Source: Tenodera sinensis (lineage: Eukaryota > Arthropoda > Insecta > Mantodea > Mantidae). Taken from it: a stretch of DNA of 64,000 bases. Both the position numbers and the translations under genes were made by a program. Position 1 is the stretch's first letter, and each line of letters starts with the position of its first letter. This document shows, one piece after another, positions 32,241-44,842 of this stretch. The notes under the pieces are model-generated. The model had not been told where the DNA came from. It made no database searches and was given only the letters and a program-made list of their open reading frames with translations. The stretch lies in contig CM060967.1 in assembly GCA_030765045.1 (NCBI GenBank), forward strand, positions 169,324,251 through 169,388,250, given 5' to 3'.

Positions 32241-33154
32241 ATTTGTTTCTGCCGCTTCGATTGTTGAGACATGTACACAAAACAGCTAGGCGAGGCAACC
32301 TGACTTAACGTCTTTGGCCACTCATGCGGTAAAGTAGCTTGGCCCCCGTACGTTCTTTGTTGTGCGCCGAGTCCTACGTCATAGCATTGTTAATGTCTTA
32401 CTACTGTCACGATGGCGAACAATGCATGCAACTCCTGTATTACGAAAGTTAGTTAAGAATACGTATATTATTTTGGAAGTGTGATGCCACCCTTCATCCC
32501 GTTACGAAACGCGATCGCAGATATGAGTTTTTGGTTCGCCTATTGTCACATTAAAAGTGTCTGTTATCAACACGAGTGATGCACAGCGAGAACGAACCTT
32601 CCATATGGACACACTAGCTATTCTTAGAGACAATATCGCTTCAGAAACACATTGAAGTGACATATGAGAGATGGTGTTAAGACAAAAGATGGTGTGTGAG
32701 CTAGCCAATGTGGACCGCGGGTTTCTCGAGTGGGTGATGTTAACACACTGGCGGCAATTAGAGGGCCTAATCGAGCGCGGCGTGTTACATCTAATGGAAC
32801 ATGGTGTGCCCTACTCGTGATGTAATTCCGATTGTGGACGTTAACCAGCCCGCGACATACAACACGAGTGTAACCCTTCTCCCCTTCACCCCTTTCACAC
32901 TTCTACTTTTCAGGAATTCCAAATGCGCCATTCTTCCCCTGCTGCAACTGAAACACTGGCCTCCCTTGAAATTAGTTTCCCTTTTTTTATTTGGAGGAGC
33001 ATCATCTCGTTTAAGAATTCAACATTCAAGCTGATCTACCCTTCTAACACGTACATATTCCTATAGCTGCTTCCTGGTATCCATAGAAATAGAGTATGAA
33101 GGCTGACCAATGCACGATCTCATTGGTGCCTTGTTCACCAATCAGAATCGACCT
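32241..33154. other. Unannotated stretch
   Basis: No gene recognised. GC content is higher than average to ~32820. No further promoter-like arrangement seen. Confidence 0.4.
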
Positions 33155-33215
33155 TATCTACCAACACAGTAAGTATGGAAAGTATTGTATATAACCCAAA
33201 AATTCGATATTATTG
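33155..33215 (-). repeat. RepA right-end fragment
   Basis: Hairpin arm remnant ACAGTAAGTATGGAAAGTATTG and CCCAAAAATTCGATAT. Confidence 0.65.
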
Positions 33216-33234
33216 GGATACCAAGATTATACAT

Positions 33235-34615
<1,381 letters not shown>

Positions 34616-34644
34616 GTGGCTTTAACTATGTAGTCATATTACGA

Positions 34645-34965
34645 AAGATCTGTCAGGAGATACACGGAGAGCGGTGTGTGGTGGAAAAGTTCTCATCCCT
34701 ATATCATGTTATCCTGCTTGGTCACTAGTCCACAGAGAGATCAGTGCAGGGCAACTGTACCTCCGCCTCTATGAGGGGCAGATGTCATTAGCGTGCTATC
34801 CGGTCTATCTGCTTTCACAGTCTGTGGATAGATGGCAGAGCATTCGCTATTACTCTCTATTTTCCATCTATGCTGTTGTTTTAGACTTAAGGTGGAACTT
34901 TAGGTCGCGGTATTAAACATTCAATCCGGTATTTACCGTGGCAACTGAGGGGAAACCTCAGCCAT
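34645..34965 (+). repeat. RepB interspersed repeat, copy 2
   Basis: Shares the blocks listed for copy 1 (8517-8705) and has an additional ~100 bases in the middle. Its right part overlaps the tRNA-like segment below. Confidence 0.65.
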
Positions 34966-35035
34966 ATTGCTCGGTCCACGGGATTTCAACCAGGGGCCTC
35001 CCGAATACGGACTATATACGTCACCACCTGTACTA
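34890..35035 (-). repeat. tRNA-like SINE head
   Basis: Minus strand has GGTTGAAATCCCGTGGACC (B box, ~34985) with a weak A-box-like region upstream (GTACAGGTGGTGACG) and GGTTTCCCCTCAG downstream. RepB may be the body of this SINE in reverse. Confidence 0.5.
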
Positions 35036-35639
35036 AGTTTATTTATATTCATATTTATATATATTTATATTATTTATATTCATTATATTCATTTACTTAG
35101 TTTTGGGTCATTAGAGCAAACTCTCGACTAACGCGAAATAAATTCTGGCCCCGCCAGGAATACATTAGTTCCCAAGTTTCATCGGTTACCATAAATTTCT
35201 GTTAGAGTGAATTAGGAACTCATTTTTAGTCCCTGGCATAATTAAATTCCATCATAATATAAGCTTCGATGTTACAGTATATTAAGTATTATTTTTTTTA
35301 AATAAAATGGAACTATGCACAAAGTTGACTACCCATTGTTGACTGTTTTCTAACGTATTGTAGACCAGCAGCCGCAATTGTCACCTCAATATCAGCGTGT
35401 GCGGTGTGTGCATTAATATGTAGAAGCGTAGGTTAACAAAGGAATAGATACATTTGTATCACTTAAGACAACCATTCCTGTCACAAGTCTGGTGTAAAAG
35501 CACATTTTAACATTCTTCATCAATACTAGGTAGGTGGGGTGTTATTAGCACCCCAGTGATTAAAACTTATGGTATACTACTTGCCAAAACCATGAAGCGT
35601 ATTGTAAAGAATGTGACACTGCCCATTTGTTTACGCGAG
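35036..35639. other. Unannotated stretch, possible Tigger relic
   Basis: A (TATATT)n-like run at 35040-35095. 'caaactctcgactaacgcgaa' at ~35118 faintly resembles a Tigger-type end. Nothing firm. Confidence 0.3.
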
Positions 35640-36293
35640 CCAAAAACCAAAGTTGGTATTTAAGTATAATGTCTTTCAAGCATGCGAATCGAAGATTTTG
35701 ACGAAAATTCCTCGACCCTAAGCTACGCTTTCCATAGAAAAATGCACGAAAATTTTTATTTTATTGAAATGGCACTAACGATTTTGACTAAAATGCCATA
35801 TGTTTCAGAACTTTTGATGACAAATGAAATATATATCTTGAATTTTCTGGCTATAGCTGCTGTAGTCGTATTTACCCTGGATGACTTTTGAATAACTCGT
35901 AAACCGTAAGAGATAGACAAAATCTTTCTGTACAAAAAATGTAGATCTTGCTGAAATACACAATTTATGTATAAATACATTTTTTGTAGAGTGAACCATT
36001 TCGGAGATATACCTTATTATTTGTGCGAGTTTTGTAGAACTTAAGACTTCTGTCAAAGGGAACATAGTTATTTTTTTATTTGTGAACCGTGCAAAGAGAA
36101 CGGAATCTCAAAGCTTTAAAACATTTGACTATCGCTCAAGGCTACTGTATTCCCATATTCCCCTTGCAGCTATAAGGAAATAAACAATAAGATAATTTGT
36201 ACAAATGTTTATGTCAACTAACACGAAGAAGATGAGTTTGTAAGAATGGTTCATACCAGAGTAGAGAAAGTCATGTGAGTGCAACACATCAGA
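35640..36293 (-). mobile_element. RepA, 5' two-thirds
   Basis: From AAAACCAAAGTTGGTATTTA through AATTTTCTGGCTATAGC and GTAGAGTGAACCATTTCGG to the intact left terminus GTGCAACACATCAGA, followed by a T-run. The microsatellite and 3' hairpin are absent. Confidence 0.9.
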
Positions 36294-36304
36294 TTTTTGT
36301 TGTC

Positions 36305-36559
36305 TTAATGTGTTTCTTCGATACTGAACACGAACTGTTGATTTCTCGGTCCCTTCGGATTCGTGTTATACTGCAATAATGTATCATTTTGGTCAAGTAA
36401 ATCGCTGGAGATATTGACAGTAGAACTTGCTAACACTTCTGACTGACAGAAACATATGAATTCGGGACAATACAAAGTTGGATGAACAGCCCCCAGCGCA
36501 CAAAACACAGAGTTAATGAGTTTTGCAAATACGACCTCCAAGTTATAGTAACTCTTTGA
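36305..36559 (-). CDS. Unrecognised ORF, protein-like
   Basis: A ~85-codon minus frame between an upstream TAG (36560-36562) and a TAA, with balanced composition: VFCALGAVHPTLYCPEFICF, then LLQYNTNPKGPRNQQFVFSI. No family recognised. It stops a few bases before the left terminus of a RepA copy. It may be a last exon (an AG lies at its 5' edge, but with a poor pyrimidine tract) or a transposon relic. Confidence 0.2.
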   Translation of the reverse strand, partial: SKSYYNLEVVFAKLINSVFCALGAVHPTLYCPEFICFCQSEVLASSTVNISSDLLDQNDTLLQYNTNPKGPRNQQFVFSIEETH

Positions 36560-36822
36560 TAGCTCCTAGCCATATTAATTACTTTCATTAACAGAGGTAG
36601 AAGTTGTCAAGTGCAGGCCCCGTCTGCTCTCGAGGAATAAGAAAGAAGCGTGCATAACTCACGTCAAACTTTCACATTGTGATCGCTCTCCACTTAGATA
36701 TATGTATAAGACAATATTCCTGCCTACTAGTATATTTTCCAATATTGTTCCCCTTGATTAGAAAGTAACATTCCACGTGCCGTATAGGTTGATATGAAAA
36801 CAGAAGAAATCTCTGTGTTGAA

Positions 36823-36872
36823 AGTAAGTGGGTGAAGTATCGTACTCCACCCAAAAATTCGATATTATGATT
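36823..36872 (-). repeat. RepA right-end fragment
   Basis: 'aagtaagtgGGTGAAGTATCGTA' and CACCCAAAAATTCGATAT correspond to the terminal hairpin and adjoining block. Confidence 0.6.
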
Positions 36873-36878
36873 ATTTTA

Positions 36879-36994
36879 GGCAACAAACTTACTGTTGGGT
36901 TTTAAACACACAAGCTGTGTGTGGGCAATGTTTGAGAGGTATAATTGGATCTGAAAAACCCAGGTCTTAAAAACCCAACAGTAAGTTTGTTACC
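36879..36994. mobile_element. Small foldback element
   Basis: Two perfect 22-base inverted arms (36882-36903 and the matching inverse ending 36991), starting AACAAACTTACTGTTGGG, enclose ~66 bases. Similarity extends outward imperfectly (GGC/GGT, then ATTATTTT on both sides). Looks like a miniature foldback transposon inserted next to a RepA end. Confidence 0.7.
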
Positions 36995-37144
36995 ATAAAA
37001 AATAATAATTAATGTATAAAAGCTACTTAATCCCGGGGCACTTAGGATAGTAAGTCGCCATTGGGGTAACTCTCTCTAATGTGTTACTACTTACAGGTTT
37101 ACCAGGAGGAACACGAATTGGTTGGAGAATTCAATGTCATTCTG

Positions 37145-37289
37145 GCAGGTTGTCACAGTAGCTTAATGGTTAGAGCACTCGTCTAGTAAGCGGAAGGTCT
37201 GTGGTTCATATCTCAGCTATGGCATTAGGTCTTTCAGTTCTAACCCTACCTCTTCCTCCATACATCCTTCTCATACATCCTAAGAAATA
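37145..37289 (+). repeat. tRNA-derived SINE (family S2)
   Basis: A box TAGCTTAATGGTTAGAGC (37157-37174) and decayed B box TGGTTCATATCTC (37202-37214), followed by a body 'ttcagttctaaccctacctctt'. Related copy at 48475. Confidence 0.65.
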
Positions 37290-38129
37290 TCTGATGTGTT
37301 GCACTCGCATGATTTTCTCTACTCTTCCACAAACTATTCTTACAAATACGTATTCCTCTACTTCCTGTTAGTTGAGATAAACATTTGTAAAAATTACCTT
37401 ATTCCTTATTTTCGTGTAGGTGCAAGGGGAATAAGGGAATACAGTAGGCTTTGAGCGATAGTCAAATGTTTTACGAGTGGTCGCCATGCGATGACCTTGA
37501 AATTGAGTTCTCATGATGCCAAGAAATAAAAAAATTAACGACCTCCCATTTTAGAACATCTATAAGTATTGTAAATTTTTGACAAATAATAACGAATATC
37601 ACCCGAATTGTTCACTTCACTAAAAATATTATTTGACATAAATTGTGTTTTAACGAGATCTACTTTTTTGTACAGTCAGATTTTCTCTATCTCTAACGGT
37701 TTACCAGTTATGCAAAGTCATCCAGAGCAGATATGAATACATGGAGTATAGCCAGGAAACTGAAAATATACATTTCATTTGCCATAAACATATCTCAAAG
37801 ATAACTCATTTTAATCAAGATCGTTAGAGCCATTTTCAAGAAAATCAAAGTTTACGAAAAACGTTCCATGTAAAGGGTAGTTTAGGGTGAAGGAATTTTC
37901 TTCAAAATCTTCGTGTCGCATCCTTGAAAGACATTAAACTTAAATACCAACTTTGGTTTCTAAGCTACTTTTCGTTTTTCGGTAATGTTGTCCACACACA
38001 GAGACACAGACACGCGCACCTTTTTCTAAAAATGCTTTTTTTATGCAGGGGCCATAAAACACATTTACTTTAAAATCTTGACGTGTAATTATGGGTTGGA
38101 ATTTAATATTTTACGTAATAGAGAAAGTT
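37290..38129 (+). mobile_element. RepA, full length (reference copy)
   Basis: About 840 bp with both ends: TCTGATGTGTTGCACTCGC at the left and TACGTAATAGAGAAAGTTAA at the right, followed by AAAAA. All blocks are present, with a short CA tract at 37994-38015. It follows directly on a SINE. Confidence 0.9.
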
Positions 38130-38216
38130 AAAAAAAGATCGGCCAATTGAAAAGAAAATTCTGGATAGACGTCTAAGAGGATGACAGGCGATCATAGCAG
38201 CTAATCCTTGGAAGGA

Positions 38217-38300
38217 CGAGAAGAAGAAGAAGAAGAAGAAGAAGAAGAAGAAGAAGAAGAAGAAGAAGAAGAAGAAGAAGAAGAAGAAGAAGAAGAAGAG
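38217..38300. repeat. (GAA)n microsatellite
   Basis: About 28 GAA units; gives poly-Glu or poly-Phe/Leu frames that are not genes. Confidence 0.97.
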
Positions 38301-39019
38301 AGGCTGAATATTTCTGAATATTACAATAAGAGTTGTGCAGGACACATATTTTTCGTTGAGTCCAGAAGTAGAAGCAAACACATATCCACATTCCGTGCCC
38401 AAGTGAATGCAAGTGAAGACAGAAAGCAAGCCACTTGACGAATTCCACCTGTCCTCGAAAACGTCAAGAATCCAGGATATTGTTTCATTACATCTGTGTG
38501 TGTAGAGATATTGCCGCGTGCTGCGTTCCCCCAAAAATTTATTGCCTCTCCACTACACGCATGCGCACAGGGAAACAGGCGAACCACATTTTCAGTTTGT
38601 TTTCTGGGAATGTTTAATCTGCATTTTCATATTCATTCCAAGCCTCCGAGTGCATGCTTTTCTTCAAGCTGAATGTGAAAAGTAGTGGGGCTGAATTTAT
38701 ATTCAAGAAGTTAAAAGTGCGTTATTGATGTGGGATGGAAGAGAAGACAAATGAATAGCTCACGTCGCATCCAAATGTTTATTTTCGCTACACAGCGTAG
38801 GTATACACGATAACAATGGGAACGTCTTTCAACAGCAACTGGATGGTAACGAATAACGACAGAGGAAAACAAACGACAAGACATGAAGCAATCCTCACAT
38901 TATATGACTCGTTTCAAGACTGTCTGCTCGTAACGTCTTCCAAAATAATTATGTAGATGAGGAGCTTTCTTACGTTGGTATATCTGACCAAAAACAGTTG
39001 AGGTATTCCTAGGAATTCG
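38301..39019. other. Unannotated stretch
   Basis: No gene recognised. ACGCATGCGCAC at 38556-38567 resembles an NRF1 site but no promoter features accompany it. Confidence 0.35.
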
Positions 39020-39074
39020 TCCATACTTCATGTTAGACGAGATAAACATTTGTAGTAATTATCTTATTAATCAG
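39020..39074 (+). repeat. RepA fragment
   Basis: CTTCATGTTAGACGAGATAAACATTTGTAG and TTATCTTATTA, the region about 60-120 bases inside the left end. Confidence 0.7.
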
Positions 39075-39130
39075 GTGAATAACTACCTTCCATTTGAATA
39101 AGGTTTACGCGTTGAAAAACTGACAAAAAG

Positions 39131-39830
39131 TCTGATGTGTTGCACTCACATGACTTTCTCTACTCTTGTACTAACCATTCTTACAAATTCTTATTACTAT
39201 ATCTTCTTCGTGTTAGTTAAGATAAACATTCGTACAAATTATCTTATTGCTTATTTCCTTGTAGGTACAAGGGACATATTAGAATACAGAAAGCTTTGTG
39301 CGACAGTCAAATATTTTTCATCTTTGAGACTCCGTTCTCTTTGCACGATTAACATATAAAAAATGAACAACGTTGTTGCATTTCGTTAAAGTTCTAAGTT
39401 TTCCGAAAATCACACACATAACAAGGAATATCTCCGAAATGGTTCACTCTACAAGAAAATTTATTGAGACATAAATTGTCTATTTTACCAAGATCTACAT
39501 TTTTTGCATAGTATGGTTTGGTCTATCTCTAACGGTTTAGCAGTTATGCAGAAGTCATCCAGAGTAAATATGACTACAGGGGCTATAGCCAGAAAATTCA
39601 AGATATACATTTCATTTATCATAAAAATATCTCAAACATATGACATTTTAATTAAAATCATTAGAGCCATTTTCAAGAAAATCAAAATTTTCGAAAAGTT
39701 TTCCATGTAAAGGGTAGTTTATGGTGAGGCTATTTTCTTCAAAATGTTCTTGTCGCATCCTTAAAAGATGTTAAACTTAAATACCAACTTAGGTTTTTAA
39801 CCGACTTTTCGTTTTTGAGTTTTGGTGTAT
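39131..39830 (+). mobile_element. RepA, 5' two-thirds
   Basis: Left terminus TCTGATGTGTTGCACTCAC after 'aaaaag'; ends in TTTTCGTTTTTGAGTTTTGG just before the microsatellite position. Faces the minus copy at 40240 across ~410 bp. Confidence 0.9.
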
Positions 39831-40239
39831 ACAGATGAATGTATGTGCCCGTCACTGAAGGGGGGCAAATCTGCAGCCTGAAGTTGGGAAGCTTGGTTGG
39901 TTGCCTGTGTGTGTGGTGGTAAATGCTTGTTTTAGCACTTGTAAGTGGTGACGACTCCCCGCTGATAAATCGCGCGACTGGGAACTGTGGACGTTCAATT
40001 CGACCGTGTTTTACGAGCAATAAAATTTTGACCCGAGCATTTCGACACGGTCAACAGTATAATTACGGCTTTAAATGCTGACGCAACGCCGCCAAGTCTT
40101 CAGTAATGCAATTTAAAGTGCTTTCCTTTTGTCATATTTCAGCACAGCTGTGAACTTGCAATTATACACTCCAAGATAATACCAGCATCTGTTTGTCATT
40201 CTGCCTTGCCACAAACTCCGCCATCAAAACTCTGCTAAA
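39831..40239. other. Spacer between inverted RepA copies
   Basis: GC-richer than its flanks. A minus open frame (IERPQFPVARFISGESSPLT, then SAKTSIYHHTHRQPTK) is not recognised; it may be an unclassified repeat. Confidence 0.3.
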
Positions 40240-40904
40240 AGCCGAAGTTGCTCTTTAAACTTAATATCTTTCAAGTGTGAGACAGGAAGATTTTGAAGAA
40301 AATTCCTTGTCGCTAAACTACCATTTATATGGAAAAGTTTTAAAACAATTTTTGTTTTATCAAAAATGGTTCAAACAATATTGTTTAAAATACCATATGT
40401 TTGAGATTTTTTATGGCAAATGAAACGGACGTCTTGAATTTTCTGGCTATAACCCATGAAGTTGTATTTAGTCTTGACGGCTTTTGCATAACTGGTAAAC
40501 CGTAAGAGATAGACAAAATCTTACTGTACAAAAAATGTAGATCTTGCTAAAATACGCAATTTATGTCTGAATAAATTTTCTTATAGGGTGAACCATTTCG
40601 GAGATATTCCTTGTTATGTGTGTGAGTTTCCGAAAACTTAGAACTTTCGTGAAATGGATCATCGTTGTTCTTTTTTTTATATGTTAAGTGTGCAAACACA
40701 ATAGAATCTCAAAGCTTTAAAAGATTTGACTATCGCACAAAGCCTAATGTATTTTAATATTCCCCTTGTACCTACAAGGAAATAAGCAATAAGATAATTT
40801 GCACAAATGTTTATCTCAACTAACACGAAGAAGATAAGGAATAAGAGTTTGTAAGAATGGTTAGTACAAGAGTAGAGAAAGTCATGTGAGTGCAACACAT
40901 CAGA
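40240..40904 (-). mobile_element. RepA, 5' two-thirds
   Basis: Begins at CCGAAGTTGCTCTTTAAACT and ends at the left terminus GTGCAACACATCAGA, followed by a run of T (40907-40932). Confidence 0.9.
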
Positions 40905-40931
40905 ATTTTTTTTTTTTTTTTTTTTTTTTTT

Positions 40932-41246
40932 TGTAGAGTGAACCATTTCGGAAAAATGCCTTGTTACTTGCGTGAGTTTTGTAACATGTATATACTTTTC
41001 TCAGATGAAAGGTCACTATTCACTTTTTATGTCTTGGCCGTGCAAAGAGGACGGAATTTCAAAGGTTTCATATAGCGACCAGCTTTAAAAGGTTTGACAT
41101 TTAGAGCCTTGCACCTACAAGAAAATTAGCATCAAGGTAATTTGTACAAATGTTTATCTCGAGTAACATGAAGGAGATAGAGGAATAAGAATTTGTAAGA
41201 ACGGTTATTACAAGAGTAGAGAAAGTCATGTGAGTGCAATATGAGA
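40932..41246 (-). mobile_element. RepA 5' half, second variant
   Basis: Starts GTAGAGTGAACCATTTCGG, contains CATATAGCGACCAGCTTTAAA and ends GTGAGTGCAATATGAGA. In tandem with the preceding minus copy, separated only by the T-run. Confidence 0.85.
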
Positions 41247-41439
41247 TTTTTAGTTTTTCCTCTGTTTGTTTTAGGTCGCTTTAAGTACATAGCCATAAAT
41301 CAGGACGAATTTCTAAGAAGATATGTAATGGCTTGGTATGTGGTACACACTCTCAACCATATGCCATACCATTAATCCATTGTTTCTTATTATTGTTGGT
41401 AGATAGGCAACGCTTCATACTCACGGTAGGAATTACCGT

Positions 41440-41690
41440 GTTGGTAACCATGCAAATCTAGCCTGCTCTTCATGGGAAAATGGACCTTAGACCTTAGCAG
41501 CAATCTATGACACTGTGATTGCAAATATGAGGAATCACCTCAATGTAGCATGTTCAAATCGGATGGATTGGTAGAGGTGGACCAGTCCATGGCCACCACG
41601 ATCGCCAGATCTGATACCTCTCGATTATTTCCTGTGGAGTTGTATGAAGAGTAGGATATATGACACTCGTGTACCTATAGTTTATAGTAA
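41440..41690 (+). mobile_element. DDE_3-type transposase fragment, copy 2
   Basis: Plus frames read MRNHLNVACSNR, WIGRGGPV (one frame) and WPPRSPDLIPLDYFLWS, MKSRIYDTRVP (next frame), so a one-base deletion lies between GGPV and WPP. Same family as 33808-34615, and less decayed at the PDLxPLDYFLW motif. Confidence 0.75.
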
Positions 41691-42772
41691 TGTCCGAGTG
41701 AAAAGTTAAATTTACTATTATTTTGCATATCGATTTTCATAAAAATTGTTAAATTCAAAACCATGCATCTGATTTAACTATGGGACTTTGAAAATTCGGT
41801 CTTACTGCGCCTTCTCAGATAGATAAAATCGTTGATGTTACTGCTTTTCTGCTCCTTACTTTAATTATTTACAGTAACTTCTGTTTTTTTCCAAAGCCCT
41901 TAGCCAAAATCAATAAATTCCAATTGCAGGTCAAGTAATACGTTTAAATCCCTATATAAGCAATTCAAAGCGTATAAAGTAGAGATAAATATGTTTTACT
42001 CAGCAATACCTAATCAATTCTATAATTGCTGCATTTATATTATGTGACAGTTAACCGATACTCTTTCATGTATCTGTGGGCAAAAAATGTAATATAAATT
42101 TGCAATCACGAAAGCATTTAGTTTATAGCGGATCATTTTCTCTGGAGAATATACTTTATCTCTGTCTTCTATGGCTCAAATATTCACCAGTTCAGCAACG
42201 TCGATAAAAGGAAATGAATTTTATGCAATTCTGGCATTTAAAACGTTTTATAACGACGTCCGAAAAAAAATCCATGGCTCTTTGCCGGATTTGAAGACAT
42301 GACTCTGGGAAGCAAAGCACGGACTGCAACAAGAATTGGCTTTATTGCAGGAGTCTCTCTCTCACTTTGTGAAATTTCAGAAAATGTGGAAGATGCTTTG
42401 TTATTTACGTGGTGATGTTTGCTCCGCCTGGAGCAGCATCTGTTTGTCTGTGGTGCGCCCTGTAACTTCGACATACGACGGAGGGGAAGGGTGAAAGCGT
42501 GACAGGAAATTAAACGGCATTGCATGTTATGACAACACGTCAACTTGTTCTTCCCCTCTATTTTTTCTTCCACTTCCCGAAGCTATAAAATATTCGCTTC
42601 TAAGAGCACACAGTCGTAATGGAGATATTTAAACTACAGAAAAAATACCTCTGAACGACTTCTGTTTCTCTGTTACCTGCTGGAAACCGTCTAGGAGAGG
42701 CAATTTTACTTCTATACCTGCTTTTCTCTTCTATTAAGAATAGCCATGAGTGAAATTTGTACATCGTGCACT
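41691..42772. other. Unannotated stretch
   Basis: No family recognised. A 111-codon minus frame at 42238-42573 has a plausible composition but no motif I know. Confidence 0.35.
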
Positions 42773-43296
42773 TTTTACTTTCTATACTTCGTATAGTTGG
42801 TAGGGGAAGTATTGCATTCAATCCAACAATTCGATCAAAAAGTTCTGCGATGAAAAAGTTCAAAAGGTTGGTTAAAAACAAAAATTCGTATTTAAGTTAA
42901 ATATCTTTCAAGGATGCGACACGAAGAATTTGAAACAAATTCCTTCACCCTAAACTATCCTTTGCATGGAAAAAGTTTTGGAAATTTTAAATTTTTTTGC
43001 AAGTACCTACCTCTTAACGATTTTGATTAAAATGACATATGTTTGAGATATTTTTCTGGCAAATGAAATGGATACATATTTTGAATTTTCTGCCTATAGC
43101 CTATGTAGTCCTATAACTGGTAAGCCGTAAGACATAGACGAAATCTTACTATACAAAAAATGTACATTTTCCTAAAACACAAAATTTAAGTCTAACTAAT
43201 TTTTCTTGTAGAGTGAACCATTTCGGAGATATTCCTTGTTATTTGTGTGAGTTTTGGAAAGTTAGATTCGTCAAATGGTACATCGTTATTCATTTT
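42773..43296 (-). mobile_element. RepA, 3' two-thirds
   Basis: Right-end hairpin TACTTTCTATACTTCGTATAG.TGGTAGGGGAAG; the microsatellite segment is deleted; continues to TGGTACATCGTTATTCATTTTT, where the next copy begins. Confidence 0.85.
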
Positions 43297-43943
43297 TACC
43301 TTCTCTAATACGTATAGTGAAATGGAGGAAGTATTGTATTCCAACCCAAAAATGGATGTCGAGATTTCACCGGAAACATGTTTTGAGGCCCGTTCAAAAA
43401 AAAAAGTCATTTTTTAAAAAAAGGTACGTGTGTCTCTCTGTGTGTGAGTGTGTGTCTGTCAGTCTGTACACAGCATAACTCAGCAACCTTAAACTACCGT
43501 TTACATGGAAAATTTTTCGAAAATTTTTATTTTCTTGAAAATGGCTTCAACGATTTTAATTAGAATACTTACTCACGACTTGTGCATAACTGGTAAACCG
43601 TAAGACATACACCAAATCTTACTATACAAAAAATACATCTTCCTAAAATAGCAAATTTATGTGCAAATAAATTTTATGTAGAGTGAGGCATTTCGGAGAT
43701 ATTTCTCGTTAGTTGTGTGAGTTTTGGAATTCTTACACTTTGGCCAAATGGAATATCGTTATTCATTTTTTATATCTTAATCGCTCAAAACCCAATGTAT
43801 TCCCATATTCCCCTATCCACCTACAAGGAAAGATAATTTCTGCGAATGTTTATCTCAGCTAACATGAAGAAGATAGAGGAACAAGAGTTTGTGAGAATGG
43901 TAACTACAAGAATAGACAAAGTCACGTGAGAGCAGTACACAAA
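43297..43943 (-). mobile_element. RepA, both ends present
   Basis: Hairpin ACCTTCTCTAATACGTATAG.GAAATGGAGGAAG, TTTCACCGGAAACATGTTTT, a TG-rich segment at 43428-43465, internal blocks with some deletions, and left end GTCACGTGAGAGCAGTACACA. In direct tandem with the preceding copy. Confidence 0.85.
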
Positions 43944-44842
43944 ATTGTTTAACGTTGCTGACATATATGTCGTGTCGCCACTGCCTGTGTACTTTGAACG
44001 CGTGTTGTTAGAAAGGAGGAAGATGAATACGGACGAAGTATTGCTTTGCCACTTACTGTGGTATTACGTCATACGACCCCTGGTATAGATACTGAGTTAG
44101 CATAGATATTCGCTCCACTTTCGTAACAGGATTATCGATTTCTATTACAGTTCCATTCCATTTCTATTTGCCCTTAGCGTTGCGGAGGGCCAAACTACAT
44201 GCAGTTTTTACGTTTAGATTGCAAACAATTTATAGCCTAACCCTATGTTGATAATAGCAATGTTCAAAAATGTTCACACGTGCTATCTATGTGTGTGTGT
44301 GTATGTGCCTTGAGTCGCATAATGCTATCGTATGCAGAATCACGGCATACGCTATTGTGGGCATTCGCTGACCCCTGACTGATGACAAATTATCATCACA
44401 GGGGAGGGTCCGTCCGTCCGTCCGGTGTTCCACCTGTAACATTAATTGCATCGATCGTCATCTGTCGCAGACCACAGCACAACGGCGCGGCCAGTGCAAC
44501 TTGTAGGCAATAAGTAAACCTTGCATTGCTGCTGTTGGAAATGTACCTGTTCGCATGCATATTTGTGCAATTTGTCATGCGGTTCGTTCGTTGCTCACTG
44601 GATTGCTTTTTAAACAGCGTTACGGGACGCACCGACCGACCGACCGACCGACCAACCGACCGACCAAAAACTTTAAAAGCGCCAATCAGAACCACCCTCC
44701 AAAACAAAGTGCAGTTTTAAAACAAATGACTCTGAATTTACGCACATGTGACACTCATCTTTTATGGTATATACACGATGTCATGGAAACAATGTGTCTG
44801 GTTTATCAAAGCAAGACTGAAACAGTTATGACCGAAAAAAAA
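43944..44842. other. Unannotated stretch with CCGT and CCGA runs
   Basis: Short tetranucleotide runs: (CCGT)n at 44408-44423 and (CCGA)n at 44631-44666, roughly 230 bp apart and in opposite sense, giving a weak inverted relation (GTCCGTCC / ACCGACCG). No gene recognised. Confidence 0.4.
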
